A DNA stretch of 64,000 nucleotides from Austropuccinia psidii (taxonomy: Eukaryota; Basidiomycota; Pucciniomycetes; Pucciniales; Sphaerophragmiaceae), in contig JALGQZ010000011.1 in the NCBI GenBank assembly GCA_023105745.1, forward strand, positions 20,300,975 through 20,364,974, written 5' to 3'. The position numbers were made by a program, and so were the translations under genes. The notes beneath the pieces were generated by a model. That model worked only from the letters and a program-made list of their open reading frames with translations, did not search any database and was not told where the DNA came from. How positions within the stretch are numbered: the stretch's first letter is position 1; the number at the start of each line of letters is the position of its first letter. Shown here piece after piece: positions 1 to 9,640 of the stretch.

Positions 1-1114
1 CATTCTTCAATTTCTGCCTCTCACTGTCACTTTTTGCTAAATGTATAGCAAATTGATTGGTGTTCTTAACTATTTGTAAGACATGGTCTTCAAGAGTTTT
101 AAGTCTATCATTTACTTTAAAAATGGAAGGATCCTCTGTGTCATTATTTTGACATTAGTTCTCAATTCTTTCACAAGCATTGCTAATTGACTCAAGGGTG
201 ACATTTGTCAATTGATGCCAATCAGAATGTTGCTTGTCATTTTTCTTTAAATGATTGATGTCTAATGTAATTTGCTTCAACTTTGACTCAAGTTTGCCAA
301 TTTCTACACTAATACTTCTATGTACATCATTTATTTGCGTGGAAAAGTCCTGTTCATCCTTTCCTGCTCCTTGGCTGTGAATTCCATAAGAGTTCTGGCC
401 ATATTGAAGACACTGTCCACGGCTGAAGGCTCCAATTTGGGGATCCTGTACCCTTGTGGGTAAGGTCTGTGCCAATTGGCTTTGCCTTTGCCCTTGCCTT
501 GTTGGTTCTTGGGACCTCTCTGTTTCTTTTGAGGTCCTTTGGGCTTGTCCTTGGATGCTTCTGGAGCTGGTTTGGAGCTGGTAGATGCCACTGGTGCCTC
601 TGTCTCCAAAGCTGGAGTCATTTCCAACTCTTTCTTCTGGTCTATGGATAAAAGACTTTGGTTCTTCAACCAATTCTTTATCTTTTTGACCTTGTCTTTG
701 CAAGACAGGGGGCTCCATCCTCCTAAGAGTTCTATGGTCTTCTCCTGACCCAGAAAGCTCTTGATGTGTAAGTAAGAGTTCATGGCCCCCTGCCAAAGGC
801 TTGGGCAGATTTCCCACTCCTCTTCCTTGGCTGCTCTGAACCAGTTTTTGTACTGGCATTGATATATTTCTATTGCTGCCACCTGAAAGTGGTTCAGCCC
901 TGGAAGTATTACCATAAATCAGTTCAGGCTCAGAATTCATGTCAAAATCTGTTGGTACAGACCTTGGGGAATGGGGGGCAACTCTGGCATCCTCCAGATG
1001 TGTCTTTCTTGTGGAAGATTTGGCACTTCTGGATTTGGTCTTGCCTCTTCCTTGTCCACATCCATCTGGTTGGACTGAATAGTTGCTTCCATTTCTGGTA
1101 TGCACCATTTTCAT
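1..1114 (-). pseudogene. Fam3 gag, N-terminal part with one nonsense codon
   Basis: The frame starts at ATG 1114 (or ATG 1108) with a short basic segment containing TRNGSNYS, which matches the gag starts of the Fam1 (26393) and Fam2 (55240) copies. About 200 residues rich in Q, S, G, R and P follow, then a charged, probably coiled-coil stretch. A TAA at 155-157 interrupts the frame, and the same frame stays open beyond it to the window edge, so this is one point nonsense in an otherwise open gag. The capsid core and zinc knuckle would lie outside the window. The low-complexity part overlaps a second ORF in the +1 frame (331-915). Confidence 0.75.
331..915 (-). CDS. +1-frame ORF overlapping gag (Fam3 copy, intact, 194 codons)
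   Basis: The ORF starts at a true ATG (915), two codons after an in-frame TGA, and ends at 331-333. It lies wholly inside gag, offset by +1. The protein is unlike the low-complexity main frame: the N-terminal half has aromatic and hydrophobic residues in helical spacing (KNWFRAAKEEEWE, SLWQG, NSYL), then a GW.P motif (GGWSPL), a lysine- and glycine-rich linker, and a C-terminal block YPQGYRIPK followed by FNMARTLMEF. The same blocks occur, in order and in the same phase, at 25625-26188 (Fam1) and 54577-55170 (Fam2), with a more distant version at 4512-5114 (Fam4). Over about 90 residues I count roughly 64 percent identity with the Fam1 copy. I recognise no family. It may be expressed by leaky scanning or frameshifting (inference). 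Confidence 0.6.
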   Translation of the reverse strand: MVILPGLNHFQVAAIEIYQCQYKNWFRAAKEEEWEICPSLWQGAMNSYLHIKSFLGQEKTIELLGGWSPLSCKDKVKKIKNWLKNQSLLSIDQKKELEMTPALETEAPVASTSSKPAPEASKDKPKGPQKKQRGPKNQQGKGKGKANWHRPYPQGYRIPKLEPSAVDSVFNMARTLMEFTAKEQERMNRTFPRK

Positions 1115-1688
1115 GTCAATTTAAAGATAAAAGGTGAAAATATAAGATAAAATACACACCTTTTGGTGGTAATTTAGCTTTTTCTGAGTTGAATAAGGTG
1201 CCTCTTTTAGCAATCTGCACCTCAATACTGTCTTCAGATTCTGCTTCTGAAGATTCAGGACTATTGATGTATCTTTTACTGAGTCTGTTACCAGCTGCAC
1301 AGTATTTGATTAAAGACACTTAAAGAGAAAAAAATATGATAAAAGAAATTATTTTTGTGTTTCAAGATATTTTTAAAAGATTTTTTATAAATTTTATTAT
1401 TTTTTAATATTAAAAAAATTATTCTTTTTAAAGAAAAAAAAAATTAAAATTTAAGATTTTGAATGAAAATTAATTCAGAGTAACTCAAAGAATAATTTTA
1501 TAAGTTTTTGGATGTGAAAATGCCACGTGTAAAACAGTATAAAATTAAACCAAATTCCTCAATGAAAAAGATTTCCAAAACAATTTCAAAAATAAGAATT
1601 ATTTTGACTTTAAAATGAAAGAAAAAAATATTCAATTAATATATTTTAGAGCTTAAAAATATATTAATTAAGGGTACAAGGTTCAAAA

Positions 1689-1706
1689 AACACGGCCAGG
1701 CCCCCA
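1689..1706 (-). other. Primer-binding site of the Fam3 element
   Basis: Two bases inside the 5' LTR end, on the minus strand, is TGGGGGCCTGGCCGTG, which begins with TGG as expected for pairing with a tRNA 3' CCA end. The same block with the same 2-bp offset flanks the Fam1 LTR (27090-27107), and a variant flanks the Fam2 LTR (55695-55712). I cannot name the tRNA. Confidence 0.7.
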
Positions 1707-1708
1707 AA

Positions 1709-3628
1709 TGTAAGATGTGACTATGAAACTGTTGATAATATTAATATTAATCAACAGTACTATGTCTGTTCTTATGAAATATAATAATAAAATATTATTA
1801 TAACCACAATTAAATAATTAAAAATTATTTCTTTCACGTGTTAAGCACTACTAGTGATTTTAACAGTGAGCAAGTAATTGTCTACAAGAATCAATTACAA
1901 GAAGAATTTAATAATAAAAACTTCTTTATTAAAATAATAAAATTATTTTAATATATAATTATCTTTTGCAAGAATAATTATAAAGATAATTCTTGAAGAA
2001 AACTATTACTAGAGAAAAACTTTAAGAATTAAGAATAAATGACTCACTAATACTCCAAAGAACTTATTGATAGGTAAGAGTAGAGAAATTTGACGTGGAA
2101 TTGTGGATTTAAGGGATCAAAAGGATTTATAACAGTATTACAACAAAATATAGTTGGATTCTATGATTTCACGTCTTTCTGGATGATTTTGAAAGATTTA
2201 AAACACTTAAGAATAGCTTTAACTAATACTTACTTGTTGGTAATAATGATTTAATAAATTGATAAGATGATGATTGGAAAAAACAGCAAGAAGAGGCTTC
2301 TTTTAAGTCAACAACAGCTCACAGAGGCGTTCCATGGAGCAAACTGAAAAACCAGTGAGTGAGAAAACAATAAACCCTTTTGGATTAATGATTGCATCAT
2401 CTGGTGGCACGTAAGATTATCATAATTACTTAATTGATGCTTTTACGTGACTACCAACCCCAATATGGTTAAGAATAAAAGGAGTAACATCTGTAAATCT
2501 TCTTTTATTCTAAAATAATCATTTATTTCTCAAAGTTATCAATGTTATTGCAAATTTCATCACAGGTTGTAATTACTGTGAATTTTTGAAGATTCAGTGT
2601 TTCACGTAGAATGGTCAAAAATGGACTGTAAGTAAAACGTTTAATTTTACTAGTAAAACTATAGTTCTTTTTGGTTGTACCATAGATAATACAGTTCTTC
2701 ATTGGTCCTGAAGGTTTCAGAAGGATTCATTAAGAATTGTATTTTTAATGAATTTTTGAAGTTTTTACCTCATTTCTACGTAGAATTGCAAATAGCAGTA
2801 TTTTGCTGGTTGCTATGAGGTAAATCAATGAATATGGATCCCAAAAGGGTTTAATTACTCTTTTAGGGTCTAGTCATGGATAGTCATCAAGAATTGACGT
2901 GGTTACAGGAGTCTAAGTAGCTCATTACCTCCTTGGCACGTCAAAATAGCAGGTTATTTGCTATTTTTCTTATGATTACAGTAGGTGTAACTTGGTAACC
3001 AAGTTCCCAAAGAGTTTTAGTTTACCAATTGGGCCAAGATGAGCCATGGATTCATGCTCTGGAGCTATCCACGCCTCTGAGGCCTCAGAAGTTGGGTACC
3101 CTGGCTCTCTTTGATGTCTTTTGTCCCCCTTGCCTAATTTTTACGTCAAAATAGTAATTTAAGCTTAAAGTGAGATATCCACTATGGGTGTACCAAAAGT
3201 CCATGTAAGAATACCATGATATTCAGTGCTCAAAACATGCATAACACTATTCTTAGTGTATATGTAACATGGGATTTCTCACTTTCCCATTATTTTGGCT
3301 AAAAATCAAGAAAAACAAACATTTTCACGGATCTTTTATGTGGTATTAATGATGTGGTATTGAAGTATTTTCCATTTTACCACCTTAAATACTTAAATTG
3401 AGCTTATTCACTCTATGGAGCTACCCTAGATGAATTTTTGTGTAGAATCCAAATCTGGTCTTAAATCCATAGATTTACTTACTCAATAAAAAGTTATTCA
3501 TCTTTTCTGAAATTGAAAATGATGAATTTTGGATATATGCATGACTTATGAGTTTTGCATCATTCAAAATTTCTTTTTAAGATAATTGTGGCCTATTTGG
3601 GTATGTAAAATATACCTCAAGGCTCACA
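1709..3628 (-). repeat. Fam3 5' LTR
   Basis: On the plus strand it runs from TGTAAGATGTGAC to GGCTCACA, so in element sense it is TG...CA with the same termini as Fam1 and Fam2. It is 1920 bp. A stem-loop near the element-sense 3' end has arms at 1728-1736 and 1750-1758. I count 14 CpG dinucleotides, 11 of them in ACGT. No coding content is seen. Confidence 0.8.
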
Positions 3629-4039
3629 ATAAGAGTACTTACCACGTGGTTATTACCAACAAAAACCTTCATTTTTGGTGTGTTTACATATAAAAACACA
3701 GAAGCCATCAATAAGTCCTGTATTGTTGATTGAATAAGCACACCTCTGACTGAAAAACCATCAGTTGAGGCGTGGTTAAGTGTATTGTTAGCTCAATTAA
3801 ACTTATCCAGATTACACCTGAAAACCACAAGTGTATCTGTGGGATACTGGCACACAAACAGTGTGACAGGGTACCAAAAGCTGTAATTCTGACGTGGAAT
3901 TGTTGATTCAATTACACTGTCATTCTACAGGGCATATTGTAGTAACATACAAGCCCAGAGGCCAATCTTATACGTGCAAAACCAGCATTTTTGAGAAGTC
4001 TTAACTGACATAAGCCCTCTTTTTCCTACCTTGATTCAG
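3629..4039 (+). other. Probable leader of the Fam4 element; no gene seen
   Basis: This 411-bp stretch lies between the Fam3 LTR and the Fam4 gag frame. Short open frames here are not conserved. It ends in a pyrimidine-rich run and TTGATTCAG directly where the open gag frame starts, so a 3' splice site at 4038-4039 is plausible. Confidence 0.4.
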
Positions 4040-5528
4040 TGGAAGAAAATTACATCCCACTTGAGACCCAGTCACAGGCCAACACACCAGTGACACCCTC
4101 AGAACCAGAGGGCAGCAAGGGAAAAGGAAAGAGGCACAGTGAAGGTCTCATCACAGCCAAGAAGTGGACTCCAATAGCCACTCAGAGGAGTAGAAAACCA
4201 CGACACTCTGCATCAATACAAGGTAAACAAACCTTAACCACTTGTACAGGAAAAATTACAATTATTAAGCCAGTTGTAACCTCCAAAGGCAAACTGCCCA
4301 AATCAGCAGATAACAAATTTGTACAAGGCACAGTCAAACGTAAACACCCTAAGAACATAAAGTTTTTGACTGCTTGCAAACACCAATATGTCCCCTGTAT
4401 ACCTCAGAGACCTTGGCTTCCAAAGGAACCAGCCAGAGGACAGAGAAGGCTTGTCCAGAACCAGAAGACCTGGAAGAGGACACCTTGGAAACAGTGGTGG
4501 ATGGCAAAACAATGAGGGAGATAATATCAAACTTGCCATTCACACTCCAATTCAACAGGAACCGCAAACCAGAGGACTGGAAGGATATGGATCAAGTTCT
4601 TCAGCTCCACCAACTCCTCAAAGATTTATTTCAATGGTGCATGGACAACAAAAGGTTCAACCTGGCAATTCAATGGGCAGAACATCAAGCAAGTTGCCAG
4701 AAGCTCTGTCTCAAAGAGATAGACTTCAAAGACCTTATGATAATCAACAAAGGTTGGAATCCTACCAGGCAGTTCAGACTCCTGGAGGCAAGGGCACAGA
4801 GGATAAGGGAGAATCAAGCCACTATCCAAGCTATAGAAGAACAGCTAGCCCAGACAGGGACTACTCAGATTCCTTCAGGCTCACAAGGAGCAGGCCAAAA
4901 CAGCTCTCCTGTGGCTTCACACCATTCAGAAACCAGAAGATCAGTGGCCAAGAGGCAGCATTCTTCACAATTACAGGAAGTTTCCAGGAGAAGACAAGGA
5001 AACAAGGGCAAGCACAAAACCTCCTTCAACCAGAGGAGGAAAGAGTCAGACCCCATGATCCAGAAGCTGTTAGATTTGGTGAAAGAAGTACACAAGAACC
5101 AGAAGGAGTTGTAAACCACTCTAGAATCAGTAGTCCTAGTAATAGAAACATTACCCCCACTCAGATTGAACACAACATTGTCACACCTGAGAATAACTTA
5201 AACAGTGATGCACTGTGGTTACAAATGTCCCAATATGCTGCACAATCTGCAAAGCAGTTTTCAGAACTTGAAGCTGGCCATGAGAGGACAAAAAAAACAC
5301 AAGCCTCCTTGGAACAGATAGTTAAGAATCTTCAAGAAGGATATGCTCAATTGAGCAAAGCCTCTGAAGAAACCAACAAAAGACTGAATCTAGTCTTTGA
5401 AGAACAACACCACAGCAAAAGGGACAGGGATTGTCTGGATAAAGACATAAACAAACTGTTTAATGTCTACCATAACTTGAAGCCCCATGCACAAGGCCAA
5501 GTTATGGATAATACATATCACCCAGATG
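4040..5528 (+). pseudogene. Fam4 gag, N-terminal part, frameshifted
   Basis: An open frame from 4040 to 4515, with no ATG at its start, carries a basic N-terminal region rich in K, S, T and P. Coding then appears to pass to another frame near 4450-4480, where both frames are open, and continues to the solo LTR at 5529. The second part is Q/S/R/P-rich, then becomes a charged coiled-coil-like segment (QMSQYAAQSAKQFSELEAGHE, then QASLEQIVKNLQEGYAQLSK) ending in DINKLFNVYHNLKP. The minus copy at 57650-58607 carries the same coiled-coil region. Reading resumes in the same frame after the inserted LTR (LTR plus 5-bp duplication is 2184 bp, a multiple of three). The missing ATG fits a spliced upstream exon (inference). 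Confidence 0.7.
4512..5114 (+). CDS. +1-frame ORF overlapping gag (Fam4 copy, intact, 200 codons)
   Basis: The first ATG of this frame is at 4512, and the frame is open from 4374. It is offset +1 relative to the main gag frame, as in the three other families. Visible blocks: a helical N-terminal half (LLKDLFQWCMDNKRFNLAIQ, KLCLKEIDFKDLMIINK), the GW.P motif (KGWNPT), a basic helix (ARAQRIRENQATIQAIEEQL), an S- and R-rich linker, and the C-terminal block SDPMIQKLLDLVKEVHKNQ. The minus copy near 58178-58570 and the inverted copy near 58702-58899 keep the same protein blocks. Its length, position and phase match the ORFs at 331-915 and 54577-55170. Family not recognised. Confidence 0.55.
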   Translation: MREIISNLPFTLQFNRNRKPEDWKDMDQVLQLHQLLKDLFQWCMDNKRFNLAIQWAEHQASCQKLCLKEIDFKDLMIINKGWNPTRQFRLLEARAQRIRENQATIQAIEEQLAQTGTTQIPSGSQGAGQNSSPVASHHSETRRSVAKRQHSSQLQEVSRRRQGNKGKHKTSFNQRRKESDPMIQKLLDLVKEVHKNQKEL

Positions 5529-7707
5529 TGTAAGGTTTGTCTATGAAACTCTTGATAATAGTAGCAAAATCAAGAGTACTATGACTGTCCTCAATAGAAA
5601 TATATAATATAATAAAATATTATAGCCACAAATTTAAATATAATTATTAAAAATAATTATATAAAAAAATAAATTTAATTATTATTATAAAAATATAATA
5701 ATAAAAATAATAATAATAATTATAATAAATTATAATTATTCTATTATTGTTATAGTCACTGACAGTTATAACAATAAGACTTGTAAAGCTCTTAATGAGA
5801 CAATTACACGTGGAAATATGAATATTAACCACTTATAAATAATATAAATATTATTTATAAAAGAATTATAACACACACTGTGCAGAAATAATTCTTATAG
5901 AATAAAATTCTATATAAAAAAAAACTAATACTAGATAAAAAAATATAGAACTTACTTATAATATTTATTGAATACAACAAGTTAAACAACAACAGTTATT
6001 ATATTAAATAATGATTATAAGTTAAAAACACGCCTAAAATCAATAATTTTAAAGATAAAACAACTTTTTCATGATAAAATTTAAGATTAAAGAGTTTTTA
6101 AGAGGAATTTGTGGATTTTAAAAGATATTTAAGATGATAATTTTATAATATAAAATATATTATTGATGATTACAACAATAATCTGAATTCTATGACTTCA
6201 ATTCTTTAACTTACAATTAATAAAGAATCAAATAACTTAAGAATTACTTTAATAATAAGATTTTATGAATAATAAAACTTTACCTGTTTAAATTTCTAAT
6301 ATGATTGGATTGATTATTGAATGATGGACAAAAACAGTGATTAAAAGACTCTTTTCATGTCTTCAGAGCAGCTCTCATGATTCATAATGAATATAGAGGG
6401 CGTGCTCAGATCAAAACTGAAAAACCATACTTAAAAACAAATTTCTTAACTTAAGGCAACTTGTTTTTAATTCCAATTTAAAGTTACCAGTGTTATTCTT
6501 AACTCCATGTAACTTTAATCCTCATTTAAACTAATTATTTTAAGTTTTTAATATAAATAAACTTATTTATATTAAAGTTCATCACATTAACAACTTGAAA
6601 ATAGAGTTTCAAGCAGAAATCTCTTAAACTCAATTTTTAATTAATTTTTAAAGAAATCATAATTTTCTTTGAGCTTAATTAAAAGAGTAAATTTCCCGGC
6701 TAATTACCCAGGAAATTTATTTATAAAAGATACTTAAAATTTAATTTATATATAGATAATATCAAATTCTAAGCTGTGTGAAATTTTCAAGCAAATTCAT
6801 TAAGATTTGGATTTTTAATGAATTTTTGAAGTTATTGCTAATTTTCCACGTAAAATAGCAATACACACCAAACCTTAGCTTTTGATAAGGTTTTGATGCT
6901 TGTAAATTTAAAGTTTTAAGCTTATTTATAGGTTTTTAAGCTTTATTAAGCTTTGAAAGTTCTTAAAACCTTGATTTCAAGCCTGCATATTGGGATTCAC
7001 CCTTTGGCAGCTTGAAATTCCTGTCCAAATTGGGATAAAACCAGTTTAAACCTTAAGGTTGGATCAAAGTCTAATCTTAAAGTTTAAATAAGGTTGCAAA
7101 TTCTCCAATGCAGGTGGACAACCTTAATTGAATCATTGCAGATGCAAAAAGTTGGGTACCCCAGCTCTATTTGGTCTTTTTCCTTTGTCCCACCTTTTTG
7201 GTGGATTTTGCCCTTTTATTTATTTAAAGCCATACCATGGCTTTGAACCCTTTTAAATTGAGCTCACGCAGGATTTACATTCTGTATGGCAAATCCTTAG
7301 CCAATTCAGTAAATATACACCACACCTCAATTTTAACTAAAATTTTGGTAAGTTTGCATTAACCTTATGCAACTTTAAATTTAAGCTTATTTAAGCTTAA
7401 ATTTAACAATTTTAAAAAAATGTTAAAAAAGCTACATTAGTACTGTGAGATTCTTAAATCTTCTAATAACACAAGAAATAAGTGTTTTTGGGTATAACAC
7501 CTTATGCATGTACCCTAGGTTATTTTTGGTGTAGAATCCAAAAATGACATAATATTTATAACTTTGTTTATCCAAAATAAAGTTATACTTATTTTTTGTA
7601 ATTTTTTATTTTAATTTCAACTAAAAAGTCTGTTTAAGACAAAATTAGCTGTTTATAAAATCATTTGTGCCCTTATGGGTATGTTATACATACCTCACAG
7701 GCTCACA
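5529..7707 (-). repeat. Fam1 solo LTR inside Fam4 gag
   Basis: It reads TGTAAGGTTTGTC...GGCTCACA on the plus strand and is 2179 bp. The flanks are AGATG (5524-5528) and AGATG (7708-7712), a perfect 5-bp target duplication. No internal Fam1 sequence is present, so it is a solo LTR left by LTR-LTR recombination. It is about as long as the Fam1 LTR at 16470-20499 once the nested insert there is removed. It interrupts gag just before the capsid-like region. Confidence 0.9.
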
Positions 7708-9640
7708 AGATGACAGCAAACCAGATGCCATGTTGATGAATAGGGAAAGATCTCCATCAGAATACCAGGATGAAGATGGCATGTCTTATTCAGAGAAGGA
7801 AGCCTTGAAACAGCTTCCTGAGGCCTCAAGCTGGCCCAAATGCTCTGGATCAGGAGAATATGATCATATGGAACTCATACATTATATTGATGGACTCTTC
7901 ATTGATGTAACAAGCATACCAGACTACTGGATTACTGCTAGATTGAATACTTCATTTAAAGGTCATGCTAGTATATGGTACACAGAAATGAAAGAAATTC
8001 ATGGCAGGAGAAACTGGCCATGGTGGAAGAGTCAAATAATCCAAAAGTACAGTAATGGAACCTGGGTATGGCAGAAGACAATGTCATTTGAAAATGACAA
8101 ATACTCAGTGGACAAAGATCCATATGAGTGGTGTCTTAGACAGTCTAAAAGACTTAAAGCCATTGATCCTCAGATGAACATCAAAAGGAGGAATCACAAG
8201 CTTCTGACACAACTTCCAGGAGAACTAGAACATGCAGTAAAATGCAGATGCAACCAAAATTGCACTCTGGATGACATTTCCAACACCTTAAAAGACATAA
8301 GGAAAGGGACTAATATAGGGAAATTCACCCCATATAAGAGCAGTGGTTTCAAAGAGAAACAACCTTTCAGGGTAGAGTTTAAAGACAAACCCAAAGAAAG
8401 AGTGGCAGAAGTGGCAAAGAAGAGAAATTCTTGTCACAATTGTGGTTCAACAGACCACTATGCCAACAACTGTCCAAAGGCAAAGAAAAAAGGCTATGCC
8501 ATTGAGAAAGTCCCAGAGGAAGAATCCCCAACAGAGGATTCTGAATCAGACTCTATGGGTAATGCCATCAGAGAACAATCTGATGATGAACAGGACCCAA
8601 GAGAAGAATTTCTAGTGGAGTACCAAGGGGAAACCCCACTGGAAATTCAGGACATACAGTTGGAAGCAGGCATGCCACAAGACACTGCCAACAAAAACTT
8701 GTGCAAACATACAGAAGATGCCCAAACATGCCTGGTTACACCAACTAAAGGAATGGCATATATACATGGAACAGCCACAAAGATGACTATCTGTATTGAC
8801 AATGCTCAGCACCCACTGATCATTGATAGTGGAGCACACTGCTTCATAGTGGCCAGAAATTACCTGGATAACCACTTCCCAAATTGGGAAAAACAGCTCT
8901 TGCCCACTAAAGCAAAGAACTTTACAAGTGCATCAGGGAAGATGAATTCCATTGGGACAATTATCAAAGACATAATTATACCCCACAGGAAGGGTAATAT
9001 CAGACTCAACCCAGAGTTTGTAGTGCTTGATGATGCCCACATCCAAGGGCTTTTACTAGGGACAGACTACCAGAGGATGTATGGCATAGACATTTACAAC
9101 AGTAAAAATAGGCACATCACCATTGGTACTAACAAGGAAAAGAAATTTTCACTTGATATATACCAGATATCTTCTCAATATCCACTAGAAGAACTTCTGA
9201 AGGAATTCAGAGAGGGACAGTTTAGCACTACCCTCACCAGTAAACAAAGACTAAGTTTACTGAAGATGCTGAGAAAGAACAGACCAGCATTTGCCATTGG
9301 TGACGAGCCACTAGTCAAGATCAAAGGCCATGATATAGAACTATATCTGGATGTGGAAAGGCCTTATCCACCCATGCTTAGGAGACCTCCTTACCCAGCA
9401 AGTCTGGAAACCACGAAAGAAATTGAAAAATGTATCAATGAACTCCTGGACATGGAATTCATCAGGAAGATTGGACACAATGAAATAGTGGAAATAACCA
9501 CTCCTTTCCTAATCACCTGGCATGATGGCAAGTCTATATTGTGTGGAGACTTCAGAGCTCTGAATAACTACACAAAAGCAGACAGGTACCCTAGACCCAG
9601 GATACCTCATGCCTTGGATAAACTGGAAAAAGCCAAATAA
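7708..9640 (+). pseudogene. Fam4 gag C-terminus, protease and start of reverse transcriptase
   Basis: The frame continues the gag interrupted at 5528. In order: a capsid-like region (GEYDHMELIHYIDGLF, then WPWWKSQIIQKYSNGTW), a zinc knuckle of form CX2CX4HX4C at 8432-8473 (CHNCGSTDHYANNC), an acidic linker, an aspartic protease with DSG at 8825-8833, and the first third of RT (RPYPPMLRRPPYP; GDFRALNNYTKADRYP). A TAA at 9638-9640 ends it, and the same frame continues straight on with RT motifs, so the stop is a nonsense mutation. No ATG belongs to the element here; the upstream frame simply runs out of the inserted LTR. Confidence 0.9.

Larger units (their letters stand above)
1..3628 (-). mobile_element. 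Fam3 Ty3/Gypsy element, 5' part (5' LTR, leader, gag)
   Basis: The element reads from right to left. Its 5' LTR is 1709-3628, the primer-binding site is 1689-1706, and gag begins at 1114 and runs off the left window edge, so protease, pol and the 3' LTR are not seen. The 5 bp outside the LTR (3629-3633) is ATAAG, a candidate target duplication whose partner lies outside the window. It sits next to the 5' end of the Fam4 element beginning around 3629, and probably inserted into that element's leader and separated it from its own 5' LTR (inference). Confidence 0.8.

Noticed and set aside
454..748. Plus-strand open frames opposite the Fam3 gag
   Set aside because: They are mirror images of the minus-strand gag and +1 frames, with no conservation of their own.
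5647..5832. A 61-codon open frame rich in I, Y and N
   Set aside because: It is in an AT-rich part of the Fam1 LTR; the composition alone explains it, and it is not kept in the other LTR copies.
7667..7707. The frame before 7708 as the N-terminus of Fam4 gag-pol
   Set aside because: It lies inside the inserted Fam1 LTR and begins with GTG; the element's own sequence resumes at 7708 after the 5-bp duplication.
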